A stretch of 64,000 nucleotides of DNA from Toxorhynchites rutilus septentrionalis (lineage: Eukaryota; Arthropoda; Insecta; Diptera; Culicidae): positions 159,849,335 through 159,913,334 of the forward strand of contig NC_073745.1 in the NCBI RefSeq assembly GCF_029784135.1, read 5' to 3'. Below are positions 31,111 to 42,896 of this stretch, in pieces. The position numbers and the translations under genes were made by a program. Below the pieces are notes generated by a model that had not been told where the DNA came from, ran no database searches, and was given only the letters and a program-made list of their open reading frames with translations. How positions within the stretch are numbered: position 1 is the first letter of the stretch; the number at the start of each line of letters is the position of its first letter.

Positions 31111-31164
31111 GGTTCCCTAGCGTTTATCATGGAAGAGATAGTTTGTTAGTGGGAAGGGGTAATA

Positions 31165-32461
31165 AAGGGTGTGTCACATCAAATTGCATCACGGAAAAAA
31201 CGCTGTAGAAATTCGCCCTGTAGACCGATCCTTTTGAAAATTTTAGACAGTAAAATAAAAACTATTAAACAACTTTTGTCATTTTCTTTTTATTCATACT
31301 TCGAGTCCAAGCCCGTATGCTCGCACCTTCCTCTTAACCCCGTCCATAAGGTTCTGTACAACGTCAGGTTGTAGTTTTTTTTAACAGAAATCCATTTTCT
31401 CTTGAAGTCCGCCTCCGATTTGACAACTTTTGGGTTCTTCCGGAGGTCCTGCTTCATAATCGCCCAACATTTCTCTATTGGGCGAAGCTCCGGCGCGTTG
31501 GGCGAGTTCATTTCCTTTGGCACGAAGGTGACCCCGTTGGCTTCGTACCACTCCATCACGTTCTTGAATAGTGGCACGAAGCGAGATTCGGCCAGAAGAT
31601 GGTCGGGCCCTCGTGCTGCTTCAACAGTGGTTGTAAGCGCTTCTGTAGGCACTCCTTAAGGTAAACCTGCCCGTTTACCGTGCCGGTCATCACGAAGGGG
31701 GCGCTCCGCATTTTCGCAAGAGCAGATCGCTTGCCACACCATGTACTTTTTGGCAAACTTGGATAGTTTCTGCTTGCGAATCTCCTCCGAAACGCTGAAT
31801 TTGTCCTCTGCGGAGAAGAACAACAGGCCCGGCAGCTGACGAAAGTCCGCTTTGACGTAGGTTTCGTCGTCCATTACCAGGCAATGCGGCTTCGTCAGCA
31901 TTTCGGTGTACAGCTTCCGGGCTCGCGTCTTCCCCACCATGTTTTGCCTTTCGTCGCGGTTAGGAGCCTTCTGAACCTTGTATGTACGCAGGCCCTCCCG
32001 CTGCTTGGTCCGCTGGACGAATGAACTTGACAAATTCAGCTTATTGGCGACATCCCGGACCGATCTTCTCGGATCACGTCTAAACTGCTTAACTACGCGC
32101 TTGTGATCTTTTTCACTGACGGAGCATCCATTTTTGCCGTTCTTCACCCTCCGGTCGATGGTTAGGTTCTCGAAGTATCGTTTTAGTAGTCTGCTGGCCG
32201 TGGATTGGACGATTCCCAGCATCTTACCGACGTCCCGATGTGACAACTCCGGATTCTCGAAATAAGTGCACAGGATTAATTCACGATGCTCTTTTTCGTT
32301 CGACGACATTTTTCCAAATTTACGAAAAATTGACAGTGAAGCATGGCCAACCTGATCTATACACTCTTATCTGATTATAAGCGAAAGCTGAAGATATAAT
32401 TCCTAAAAATTAAATTTCTACACCATTTTTTCCGTGATGCAATTTGATGTGACACACCCTT
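31165..32461 (-). mobile_element. DD37E Tc1/mariner transposon, full length
   Basis: 1297 bp flanked by TA (31163-31164, 32462-32463), with inverted ends 'aagggtgtgtcacatcaaat' continuing for about 50 bp ('gcatcacggaaaaaacgctg'). It carries one transposase gene with frameshifts. The sister copy at 19048 shares its sequence closely, so both belong to one young family. Confidence 0.95.
31290..32309 (-). pseudogene. DD37E transposase, frameshifted
   Basis: The protein starts at the ATG near 32309 ('MSSNEKEHREL'). Two helix-turn-helix regions follow ('ELSHRDVGKMLGIVQSTASR', 'RSVRDVANKLNLSSSFVQRT'), then the first Asp in 'LVMDDETYVKADFRQ'. A frameshift near 31720 moves to 'GTVNGQVYLKECLQKRL' and 'GPTIFWPNLASCHYS', where the second catalytic Asp (FWPDL) is Asn. 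Another frameshift near 31566 leads to 'KNVMEWYEANGVTFVPKE' and 'ELRPIEKCW' with the catalytic Glu. Allowing for the one-base gap, 37 residues separate the second and third positions, which defines DD37E. It ends 'CEHTGLDSKYE'. Two frameshifts and the Asn make it inactive. Confidence 0.9.
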
Positions 32462-32639
32462 TAATCAGGATTCACTGTGGTAAGTGATATGATTCTGTAA
32501 ACGCGGATTCTCAATCAATCGACGAAACTGAATTACGAAATCGAATGTATTTCGACTAACGGACCAGCGATGTATTTTAAAGGCAGATGAATATTTTTAT
32601 TTTTCACATATTCATTTCACATAGAATAAACGATTCAAT

Positions 32640-33330
32640 AGGTCGTGGACCCTTCAAATTTACACATTCTTAAACACTCACGACGGATGGTACCTATGGG
32701 CCACCTGAACAGGTAACCTGGTAACACAACCACAATACTAGTCTAATATCAATTTCGTGATTCAATTTGACATTCTCGAACACCGCACGACAGATGATAC
32801 CATGGACCACCTGAAAAGGTGGCCTGAAAAACCTCTCTACAATGAAACATACCTATAATATATTTCGTGATTTAGTGTATCGCGGGATCATCATTTTGTC
32901 GCATTCTTAAACATCCGACGACGGATAATATTCATGGGTTACCTGAAACCGGTGATATATTCCGCAGCTCAATGCGCGTATTCTTTATTCGACCGTAGAA
33001 TCTACCCCAATCGCGAGGTAACCTGAGAGGGTAACCAATAGAATTCGTTTGAAATCAATCCACCCGATGATATATTTCGTTATTCGTTGACCGTTCGTTT
33101 CATAGAAATTGAATCGCGACTGTGGAAAGTAACTTTTGGGAAACCTGAGAAGATAACCGAAAGAAATTCTATTGCAAGCCATCCGGACTGGCGATAAATT
33201 TCGTAATCGGAAAAACTCCTCACAAATCAACCAGTGATGTATTTCTTTATTCATTGCGCGTACTCTATATCGAACAACAATCGCGATGGCTTTCGTATGG
33301 AAACCTGAGAACTCCTCTGAAATCAATCGT
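32640..33330. repeat. Degenerate tandem array, 'acctga' units
   Basis: At least six diverged units carry the core 'ggnnacctgananggtnacc': near 32700, 32809, 32940, 33019, 33142 and 33302. Companion blocks 'atttcgtgatt/atttcgttatt' (32748, 32868, 33074, 33197) and 'gacgacagatgatacca'-like sequences recur in the same order. Spacing varies from about 80 to 160 bp. The array is old. Confidence 0.6.
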
Positions 33331-33836
33331 CATTTTCTGTTCATCACCAAGCGTACTCTTTATTTAACTCTAATCCAACGATGGGTTGTTAACCCATTGA
33401 AGTTAACTTCTTTTTTTTTATTCATTACTCATTCATCCCTTCAACTATCTATCCCCTTAATTATTCAATTCTTGAACTCCAACAACTGAAGAAGCAAATA
33501 AATAATGAATCAAAAAAACGTTAACTTGCTAAGTGTGTAAGTGAAACTATTATATTTCACTACTCTACAGCTATCACCATCTTTTTAACGATGGTATAAA
33601 CGTTCACATTTTCCTTAATCTGTTAAATCTGATGATATGGAACAATCTCACCAAAGGAATCCAACTCTCTTTCACCCCACTATCCGGACCGTTCCACCAA
33701 TACTGCACAAAAATTCACTGTATTGACACAAACCTACACCAAGAGAATCGAGAAAACACATTCATATGTATCACAGACGTGTAAATAAAATTGACACACA
33801 CAGCCGGCAAAACGAACCACACTGCAACCTTTCGTA
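33331..33836. other. Unrecognised AT-rich sequence
   Basis: Nothing supported. Confidence 0.4.
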
Positions 33837-33838
33837 TG

Positions 33839-33999
<161 letters not shown>

Positions 34000-34257
34000 C
34001 AAAATATTTTTTCGAGATGACAGTAGATCTCGACGTTTAATGCAATTTGAAGACATTCGGCATAAACAAAATAATTTCAAATCTCCAATTTCCTTCACAC
34101 CCCCCTTGGGTGATTTTTCGGATTTCAAAAAACTCAAACTTTGAAGGCTGTGCGACACTAGTAAATGAAGTCCGATTGAGATGATATCTTGCACAGGGTA
34201 ATTTTTCGTGGGAATCAACAGTTTTAATCAAGTTCCCTCTGAAAATTCGAGATAGCC

Positions 34258-34700
34258 ATTTTCATTGGCACTCTAATATTCATAAAGACCGCAAAGTTTT
34301 ACTAGCAACACCGCTCCAGTGAGAAACAAAAACTCTCTCGTTTTACCTCTTTTCCAATTCGCTGCTCTCCGCAAATGGTGACCGAATGATGACGTAATTT
34401 TTCATGTATCATTTACCGTTCTGCACTTGTATCTGTGCAGCGATTTTCGCTATAGTAGAACGGGACGATATATGCGGTACTTGTATGTAAGCTTCGGAAA
34501 TGGTGTGCGATGTTGGGTACAGTTCGTATATGCAATCGACTGGCTTTATTTCTTTATTTTTGGTGCAACAAAAGTGAATACTGTAATTCGGTCAAGTATT
34601 TGAATCATCCATCCATGTTAGGTTATATATATTCGTGAACTGTTACTTGCATGACACATTGTGTATCATTAAATATTGATAGATATCCAACCACTGCTGT
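34258..34700 (+). repeat. Dispersed repeat B, copy 2
   Basis: Same orientation as 11685-12095. Differs from it by a 40-bp insertion after 'acaccgctc' and by the stretch around 34545-34570. Confidence 0.75.
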
Positions 34701-34762
34701 TATATGAAAGCATCCCGAATCAATCATAATCACAATTCGTATATTTGGTGGTCACTCTAAGT

Positions 34763-34868
34763 CAGTGGTCCACCACCTTTTTTTTAGAGGAGCCACGAAC
34801 ATGTGTTAGTCATGCTGTTGCGGACCGCAAAAAAATAAAGAAGCGGTGTCCAAGATATGACCGCATTG
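34763..34868 (+). mobile_element. hAT-type end fragment
   Basis: 'cagtggtccaccaccttttt' and 'gaggagccacgaac' resemble hAT ends of the CAGTGGTTCTCAACC type, with 'gcggaccgc' further in. The other end is missing, and the dispersed 'cgtaggactacg' motif at 34873 follows. Confidence 0.4.
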
Positions 34869-34884
34869 TTAACGTAGGACTACG

Positions 34885-35695
34885 AAATAATAGCTGCCGA
34901 GAAACTAACACTATATAATCGAAAATTCTTGCAATGCATGAGAAACCCTTTCGTTTGGTGATCTCTGTAGTGGGAATTGACATACATTCAATATTGAAAC
35001 GGAAATGATCGGTTTCTGGTTCCAGCACTAAATCGAGTGTTTTGATTGTCTGTTCTGAATCTAAATTGATTACATGATTTAGGGGAAGAGCGAGATTCTG
35101 ATGTTCGACTCCCTCTAATATATCTTCATCATTCGAAGCCCACTTACGTAAACGGAAACCTGCTGGCATCAACATTTCATCCAATTGTTCGCGGAGTAGT
35201 TTGCTTCTGATATATCTTTTGGCACCCCTCATGATGATCCATATATACATCCTATGCCATTTTCCTTGACGCATGTATGAAATGTTCGGCCTCATCTAAC
35301 GAAAGCTGCTTCAGGGTGCGTGTACCTAAGAGAGGGGGCAGGTTAAGTGTCATAAGTACATAACTCGTTTTCCTCTGTTGGTTCATCTGTTGAAAGTCTC
35401 CAAATGATCTTTTCCAATGGAATGTCTGCAGGATATATCAACACTTGCCGGAACATCTTTTGCACAGCAGAAATAAGTACTATAGGATACAGCCGGCTTC
35501 TCATTATAATTGGTCATCGAAGGTCATCTTGTATAACAGGGCCGTTCAGTAAGACATCGTTTAGTAACATTCCAGTCGATGTCTTACTGGACGCATCAAA
35601 AACGACTCTAACTCGCGTGGTGGTGGGATTTCCGGATGATGTGGAAGGTAATAGCTGACAATGGAACTACTCAGATGATCGTTTACCACCTTCTC
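34885..35695 (-). pseudogene. BEL/Pao retrotransposon reverse transcriptase
   Basis: Read on the minus strand in shifting frames: 'TRVRVVFDASSKTSTGMLLN' and 'DVLLNGPVIQDDL' (35640-35500), 'LYPIVLISAVQKMFRQVLIY' then 'IIWRLSTDEPTEENELCTYD', the catalytic turn 'VYMDHHEGC' near 35240 where Y-V-D-D has become Y-M-D-H, then 'LREQLDEMLMPAGFRLRKWA' and 'KTLDLVLEPETDHFRF' to 'SCIARIFD'. These are the characteristic blocks of BEL/Pao RT. At least three frameshifts and the Asp-to-His change make it dead. No gag, integrase or LTR is found; the left side is cut by another repeat at about 34884. Confidence 0.85.
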
Positions 35696-35709
35696 CATGT
35701 GACCTTGTG

Positions 35710-35905
35710 CTAAATATTCAGCCATAAAGGACATAATGTGTACGGCCAGAATAGAGGAGGAGCCTCATGTTTTCTATAAAGTAAAAGCAATCTCTTCTTC
35801 AAGCATTCTTCCACATAAATTTGAGCAACACGTGCAAATGGCTTGCCAAACGAGCACTTTTTGGCCGAATTTAGAATTATTGTAAACTTAACAATGACCA
35901 CAATT
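35710..35905 (-). pseudogene. DD37E-like transposase fragment
   Basis: The minus frame gives 'VAQIYVEECLKKRLLLLYRK' and 'HEAPPLFWPYT', matching 'GQVYLKECLQKRLQPLLKQH' and 'FWPNLASC' of the 31165 element. The second catalytic Asp of FWPDL is lost (Tyr). About 60 residues remain. It abuts the BEL fragment. Confidence 0.7.
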
Positions 35906-36479
35906 AATACTCACAGCTGATTGGGAGATCTTTAGTCCTAAAGGACGATAAAAAGGAGTAGGAGATTCATGGAAGAAGAGAGAGAAAGCGGATAGAGAGA
36001 TAGAAAGGAAGAAAGAGAGGTAAAAGAGGGACCCGAGCCATGAAGGAAGATGAGGAATGCTCGAATCGATTTTGACTCACGGACCATCGAAGAATACATA
36101 CCGATCAAGAAAAATGTATTTAAAATTCAAAATTATAGTTGTTCTTTTTGAGTGAAGTGCGAGAAAAATTAAGGGAGAAATAAGTTGCTGAGTCCTAGAA
36201 GCCGTACACGCCATTTCCGAAGATTACATACAAGGCAACATTCACCCTCCTCGCAGGAATGAGACGAAGGAGGTACCTCGGAGAAAACGCTGGTGGTCAA
36301 CAAGCCTCCAACGTTATTTTGTCTTTATTATTTATTTATCATTTGACATCAAGGTCTTTATGAAACTTACTTACATAAATTAAAACGGACACGCGGAAAA
36401 TAAACGTTCATGAAATGAACAAGTAGACACATTAAAATCAAAAAAACTGTATGCTACATGAAGACGTCTACAAACAAAA
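35906..36479. other. Purine-rich and unrecognised sequence
   Basis: 35950-36060 is strongly purine-rich ('gaagaagagagagaaagcgg'). The remainder has no recognised feature. Confidence 0.5.
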
Positions 36480-36531
36480 TTAATTGGATCGTGTGAGCCA
36501 TATCGGGTATTCCTGCGTGTAGCTTGGATGA

Positions 36532-37080
36532 TTACCTAGATCGCAGAACTCGTTCAGGTGCATATATGCACATGTGACCCAGTAGCTCAGAACTGTCAAT
36601 TTCAGCCCGTAGGATCTTCGCTCCGAATACAGCTTGATTGATAGCACGCCGAATTTGAAGGGGTTCAATATGCGACAGCGCGCATCGATCCTCATAAGGT
36701 GGAAAATTCATCGGGTCACGCCAAGGCAGGTTATTCAACGCCTGCCTCACAAATCTCCTTTGCACGGACTCAATTCTCGCAATCCACACTGCTTCAAATG
36801 GACACCAAACGACAAATGCATACTCCAGAATTGGCCTGACTAGCGAACAGTAGAGAGCACGCAAACACAACGGATCATCAAAACCTTCGGCAACTTTTAA
36901 GATGAACCCTAATTGACGATTGGCTTTATCAATTATAGCTGTGTATTGCAGTTTGAAAGAGAGATAATCCAACAACACTCCAAGATCCTTAACTTTCTCA
37001 CCCCGTTCAAATAGTTCTCCACGAATGGTGTAGTTGTATATGATAGGCATTTTACATTCCGGGAGGTTATAATCGAACAT
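36532..37080 (-). pseudogene. Jockey-like LINE RT, thumb and C-terminus
   Basis: An open 182-codon frame gives 'KVKDLGVLLDYLSFKLQYTA' (the LGV motif), 'LRALYCSLVRPILEYAFVVW', 'RIESVQRRFVRQALNNLPWR' and 'YEDRCALSHIEPLQIRRAIN'. This arrangement is typical of the Jockey/CR1 group of LINEs, which lack RNase H. It belongs with the RT piece at 37090-38050 through a frameshift. The frame is intact over its whole length, in contrast with the upstream part. Confidence 0.85.
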
Positions 37081-37089
37081 TCAGCGACA

Positions 37090-38050
37090 CTCACTTCGAG
37101 AAAGTTTATAGTGCACCAATACGCAAAACGATCCAAGAGCTCATGCAGCTCTCTGCAGTCAGCTTCATTTTGAACAAAACGAAAAAAAAATTAAGATCGT
37201 CAGCAGAAAAACAGTAGCCCTCCGTTTCGCAGAGGAGTTACCACATCATTATAGTACAGTGTGAACAGCAATGGACCTAGATTACTGCCTTGTGGTACAC
37301 CAGAAGCACTGCATCCACCTGTAATCCGTCGTCCATCGCACCGATGCAAGTCGAAGTGAATTCGCAAAGATTACTCTCTACTGATCGCTTTGGATAAAAT
37401 CCGTGCTGGAAAGGACTAATGTAGCTTCTGCATGAACTAAACAAGACAGCATTCACAATAGATTCTAGACATGTTGATCCCGCCAACAAAGATGTTATGT
37501 CACAGTAGTTAGAATTGTCGGTTTTGTCGCCCTTCTTGAACATAGGAATCGTATAAGACGATTTCCAGACAGTCGGAAGTTTTTGTTGTTGGAGAGAGCG
37601 ATTGAAAATAATTTGAAGAGGTCGTAGTACCAAGGTCCTGCATCTCTTAAAAACGCAAGAGGGAATCTTATCCGGCCCGGGATTGTAGGAGAACTTGATT
37701 TTATTTATCGCATACTCTACCATCTCTTCGGTAATTTCGAAAACGTCGAAATCAATAACATCTCTAGGGGTTCCATTGATCGCTGTTGTCCTTTCGTCCA
37801 CAGTAGGAATACTTTCCACGAAAACACAAATGTTGCGCGAATAGGTCGCACTTCGCTTGAGGAGTTTTGACTAACGAATCTCCAAGATGCATAGCGATGG
37901 CAGCCCGAACTCTTTGCGTTTAGAATTTACGAAGTTCCAGAACCGTTTTGGATTTCGGTGAAGATCGTCCCCTCTTCTCTTAACGTAACGTTTGTATAGA
38001 AAGCGATTGTATCCACGATATATTCGACTGGCCTCATCGAATTAGCCTTT
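37090..38050 (-). pseudogene. Jockey-like LINE RT, palm deleted
   Basis: From about 38040 the frame reads 'KRFWNFVNSKRKEFGLPSAM' (linker). The RT starts with 'FSYNPGPDKIPSCVFKRCRT' and 'FNRSLQQQKLPTVWKSSYTI', then 'YISPFQHGFYPKRSVESNLC'. After 'DDGLQVDAV' (37310) it jumps straight to 'SGVPQGSNLGPLLF' (37300-37260), so the A motif with its catalytic Asp, about 100 residues, is deleted. The catalytic pair survives as 'FSADDL' near 37200 after a frameshift in a poly(A) run. Not functional. Confidence 0.85.
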
Positions 38051-38052
38051 AA

Positions 38053-38281
38053 CACGTTGAGCCCCGACCGAAATAGGGGACCGACAATTCACTTTTCGTC
38101 TGGCTCGTGTCGGTCCCAGCGATAGTGGGCTTTTCTAAATATCATTTTGTAACTTTGTTGTTGCCGTTCCCAATGTCGCCACTATCCGAACGAGAGGTCT
38201 GCTGTCAGTCCGGTGAGGTCGGCGCAAAAATGACGAACATTTCAGTGTCAGTCCCCAGGGACCGACGTGGGGCTTAACGTG
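38053..38281. mobile_element. piggyBac-like MITE inside the LINE
   Basis: TTAA at 38049-38052 and 38282-38285. Inverted ends 'cacgttgagccccgaccg' and the complement of 'cgacgtggggcttaacgtg'. It is 229 bp and GC-richer than the surroundings. The LINE frame resumes on either side, proving the insertion. Lone ends of the same family are at 12483-12499 and 56201-56219. Confidence 0.9.
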
Positions 38282-38480
38282 TTAAGGATGGGACATTTTT
38301 GGCGGCAGTAGAGTTTCGAAAATTTGACGTCTTCGAAGACGTGGCACAGTCTGCGTTATGCAGTAATGTTGTGGCACCATCGACATCAGCGGATTGGAAA
38401 ACTTCCGACCAATCTACTTGTGATAGTAATTGGTTCAAAGCGTCGTAGTCAGCTCGGCGGAAGTCGGATTGCATTCCACA

Positions 38481-38895
38481 GAATAAATTAAGGCAGGTTA
38501 TCGCTGCTCCACATGTATACGGGTGAGTCGGTCGAACGTTTCGGAGGTCGCAGTGCGGTGAGCCCAGGTCGAGCCTAGCCCCCGCTCATCGTCACTTAGA
38601 CCGATGAGACCGATCCACGTGTACACCGTGAGTAGAAAACAAACCTCTCTCTCTATTATCAAACAACATACTTACCTGTATAACCTGTTCCTGCTCGGCT
38701 GCAACGATCCTCTAACCTACTAAACCTGAAAAGAAATGGAAAAATATATAATACATTTAAAAAAAAATACCTACCATTTCGTTCTTACTATAAGCATATT
38801 CTCCATGAAATTCAACACCATCAGCTTCCGTAGTATTCGTGAGTACACCTCGTTCAAAGGTAAGAGCCGACCCTGAGGTAATCAAACGATTTTGT
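38481..38895. other. Unrecognised sequence
   Basis: 38500-38640 is relatively GC-rich ('gtcggtcgaacgtttcggag') and might be a LINE 5' region or an unnamed repeat. Confidence 0.3.
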
Positions 38896-39495
38896 ACACC
38901 CAAAATTGATTTCTAGCTCATGTTCTGTCATCCCGATTTATGACATTAAATGAGACATAACATAACAGAAAATGTCATGACTCACAAATACTAGTAAGCA
39001 TTTGTATAATATACATGGTACAGCAATATAAGATTAATACGAGCGAGGGAAACAAAAGACAAATAAGCTTTCCGCATACCTTGTCACATACACGGCCCGG
39101 ATTGAGATAGATATTGTTCTCCTTCGTGCGCTCCTTTTTTACTCTTAGAAAACACTTTCCAACTTCATTATATAATAAGGTGCAATATTATCACGTATTT
39201 TCTAGACAACTACTAAAGCATCATTAGCCATGTGGATAGCGTGGTCGTGTAAAATAGCTTTGCATTCCAGCCGGCCTTGGTTCGATCCCCATTGATGTCG
39301 TTGAGGACTTTTTTTTGGCACAATCCCAAATAAAATAAGGGAAGAAAACTGAAAGAGATGTCTGCTCGCATACATACAAACCATTTTTAAGCTTTTAAAA
39401 CAGCTCATTATTTGCGCATTTGAATCTCTTGCACACGGAATGGCATTATTTCTGCCAAAGATGAAATGTTTTCTGCCAACGCTAGTTTGGGTGTA
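38896..39495. mobile_element. Candidate TIR element ('tacacccaaa' ends)
   Basis: 'tacacccaaaattg' at 38896 faces 'aacgctagtttgggtgta' at 39478-39495. The right end with its preceding 'ttttctgcc' block recurs at 47807-47835, so it is a repeat terminus. The inverted match is short (about 10 bp) and no target duplication is seen. Confidence 0.35.
39224..39420 (+). mobile_element. tRNA-related SINE, second family
   Basis: 'gccatgtggatagcgtggtc' carries an A-box-like element and 'ccttggttcgatccccattg' a canonical B box about 50 bp later, the spacing of a tRNA promoter. The body continues 'gaggacttttttttggcac' and ends after 'agcttttaaaac'. No cloverleaf acceptor pairing is visible, so it is a SINE and not a tRNA gene. 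Confidence 0.7.
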
Positions 39496-42400
39496 CCACT
39501 GAGCTAGCCAGGACTTATAAAAACTATGTGGACATGCTGATGGGTCTAACTATTTTTACGATTGTTATTACTGGCCTATCATCGATGAGTTTTTTGTGAG
39601 TTACCCGAGATTTGTGAGCGGTGATAGGATAAACTCACAGCATCGCATATCGACATCCGGGGAGTGATATGCCTAAACAAGTTCAGTACGCTTTGGAGCA
39701 AGCCACTCGTTATGAAGTGTCCAAATCATCAGAAAGATACACTTGGGCAGTTTGTGACTTATTTGTAGCTCGTCTACGGACTGTAGCTGGCGTAAATAGG
39801 GGATAAAATGATTGAGCTTACAGAAAGCGTTTCCCACATTGCACCATTACAAAAATGTCTGAGGTTTAAACAAAACAAAATTGAAATTCTTGGTTTAGCG
39901 CGAATTTATATTTTTTATGGCTGAAGCTTTGAGAACAATTTAAAAAACTCAACCCTCATGGTCACTGTTAAACGTTTTTGTTACAAATTATTAAATAGGT
40001 GATCAATTCGATTGGAAACAATTCCATTAGCTATCCCAAATTTTACATCTAAATCTCACTGTTGATTGTATCAATTTTAGATTGCCCATCGTTTGTATAA
40101 ACCCCTTTTTGATGCCGAAGAAGCACTTTATCAGCAGAGCTATCGATATCGAATCAAACATGTCGATAGCAATTTTACAAAATTTCTCCAGCTGAATGGA
40201 TATCGACATATCAACTTCCGAATCAACAGATCTATTTTTCACGCATCCTTTCGATGTGTTCCACATTACCCACCTGAGCCGATATTATCATCCACCCATC
40301 ATCGGGGTAGCAATCAACTCGTTGCGGGTTTCGCCGAAATAGGGATATCGTTTGTCCATCATCATCGCAGAACAGAAACCATTTCAGGTATTTAACCCAA
40401 CGGTCCAATCCACACAAACGAAATCTTCACTCGAATGGGATGAAATCCCACAGCTTCCCAATTCGGAACCCATTTCGAGGTGAGACTCAGCCAATGTTAA
40501 CATTCGTTAGCCGATAGTCTCCGTCTTTTGATTGCCCGTGGGATGATTTTCAATGTTGTTTCCGTTGAAGAAAAAAAACAGTCGAGTCATTCGCTGATGG
40601 TGCCTTTATTGTAGCCATGAGAATGCATGTTATGTTGAGCACACGCACAACAACTGTCGAGAGAGAAGTGCCAATTTAGCCTAATTTCCGACAACAATTT
40701 CGGTTAGACCTATCGACTCCCCAAATCGGTGCTATATGTTGTACGGGGGAGTATTCTATCCCTCCCAGTCGCTAAGAAAAGTTACTCATTTCAGCACTTC
40801 AATGTTTTACTTGCAAAGCGATTTTGCAAGGAAAAGGAAGAAAAATCACGCAAAGCGGTTTCACTCGTCGATTTTTTTATTTCTTCGCTGCTTCGGCTAA
40901 GAAGAAGAAACTTTTCCTTTAATGCTATCTGCTTCTGAAATATATATACTGGATCAGATCGAGCACACAAAGTGACGAGTCTTTTATGTAGTTACACAAA
41001 CAAAATTCGAACCTTATTTGCATATCAGATACTATTTTACGCGCAACAGTGGGCCCAAGACTGCGAAGCTTCGTTGTGATTGAGAGTGGTGGCGCAAAAT
41101 GCAGGACTGTGGGATTTGAAGGAAAATTGATTTTGTTTCGTGTGTTGATGACGCTTTGTAAATAACGTGGTAAACAAATGTCTAAACTCGATTAAACCAA
41201 TGTTATCGAACGCTATAAGTTGCACCGCAGAACCCACTGCAGATTTTATGCTAAGGAGAGAAGTTAAAGATGGAAAGAAATGTTGTGGATACTGCTCCCG
41301 GGGAGAAAGGGCCCAGCTTCTAAAATGTGAGTAAAGACGTGAAATCCATACTGCTATCTTGCGGTATAAGTTCGGTGCAAAATGCGAATAAATAGTGAGT
41401 GTGCCACATCGGAATAAGGTGACTCCATCAGAGTCTATCGCAGATTTTCTTTCGTCGAAGTTCATTTTAAGTAGCATAATCCTTCAAACGGGTCCTTGAA
41501 CCGGAAGCCAGATACTTTGTTAGGATACGAGGTACCGCTTCGCTTCGCTCAGCATTGAAAGGAGAAAAAGCTCGCTTTCCTATATTTCCTCAGATTGGAC
41601 CTGATTTTATTGGCGTTTAGTTAATTGTGTGTCTGCTATTGACGCAATGCTTTCAATAGGGAAAAAAATATCTGCCTGATTTTATGAAATCGATCGCTGG
41701 AATGCCGAAATCAATCTTTTTTGAAGAAGGAGTTGTGGGTGTTGGAGCTCTGGGGTAAACATTATCATGGTTCGCTGGAGTTATAGAATTTGTTTTTCAG
41801 ATCAAAACGGTCGACCGAAAGCGATATAAAAAAACGGAAAATCGAATTATTGGATCCAATTTCAACGCAAACCGGCCATACCGTTCAATTTCGCAATCAA
41901 TCATTTGGAAGCGGAGACTTTAGAGGAGGAGACATGAAGGAGACGGGCTAGAAATGCAAACCGTAAAATAGTGAGTGTCAACATATGATTCGTATCATGA
42001 TTCTTTTTAGGTTAAGGTATATCTGGAAAAGTAGAAATGGACGACATGACTCGTTTTAAATTTTTTCGATTTCGATTTGCGGTCTTCGTTTTTCGGAAGA
42101 ATCAAAATACACGCTTGTTTTGAATTACAAAAACAGTTCTAGTTTTGGAACATAACACCCAAATAAAGCATTAGGTTCGAACGTCATTTCCAACTTTTGT
42201 TGGAAGTTGCACGCATTCTTATATCACATTCGTCTTCAGTGTATCAATATGTTTTCTATGGAAAATACCTGTAATATGACGATATTTACATAAAAACTGT
42301 CGACGCTGCTGCATTATTTTGCAACCGGGGAAAGTGAGAACACAGTGTTTAAGAATACAAATTTCCCTACTAGCTACGCTTGTAATGTATAGTGATCATT

Positions 42401-42890
42401 CAGTTCTTCGACATAATATATTTTGTATTGGTTCAAGAGTAAAAATGGTCGTCATTACAGAACAAGAAGATCACCAGCAGCTTACACCAAGGGATTCTGA
42501 ATGATGTAGAAGCCGTGATGAGGCCTAATGCTATTACATTCCAAAAACGATATCATTCAACCGGGTTCACGAAAAGAGGAGATTAAAAATCGTATCCGGC
42601 ATCTCAAATCGAAACCGTAGAGAAGTGGAGTTTCGGTTTATCGAAACCAGAGCTTTAATGTTCAATGTTCCACTTCCAGAAGATTCCAGAGTTCCAGAAA
42701 ACCTCAAACTGTAACCAATTGTCACAGAAACAAAAACTCGGGGAGTCGAGGTAGCGCCCAAACAATTTGTTTATCGTACCGCAATGGCTTGTTAATTAGA
42801 TATGTTAATATTATATTCTGGGATGTCGTATGCTCAGAAAGTTAGATAAATACCGAATGTCATCAACTGTTTTTGAACAACATTCCTGAA
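39496..42890. other. Long stretch without recognised features
   Basis: 3.4 kb with no transposon motif. Frames at 40093-40395 (plus), 40729-40938 (plus) and 41037-41477 (minus, 146 codons) have no recognisable domain. Composition is less extreme than elsewhere, so unique host DNA is possible. Confidence 0.4.
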
Positions 42891-42896
42891 GTGGTA

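Larger units (their letters stand above)
36480..38480 (-). mobile_element. Jockey-like LINE remnant, split by a TTAA MITE
   Basis: The minus strand carries, in order, the ORF2 linker ('FRRADYDALNQLLSQVDWSE', 38470-38400), the MITE at 38053-38281, the linker again ('YRGYNRFLYKRYVKRRGDDL', near 38010), RT fingers, and the RT thumb. Endonuclease and ORF1 are missing upstream. No clear poly(A) is seen at the 3' end near 36480. Confidence 0.8.

Noticed and set aside
39224..39300. Possible tRNA gene
   Set aside because: A and B boxes present but no closing acceptor stem; SINE head.
41037..41477. 146-codon minus frame
   Set aside because: No recognisable domain and no related copy; probably chance in moderately GC DNA.
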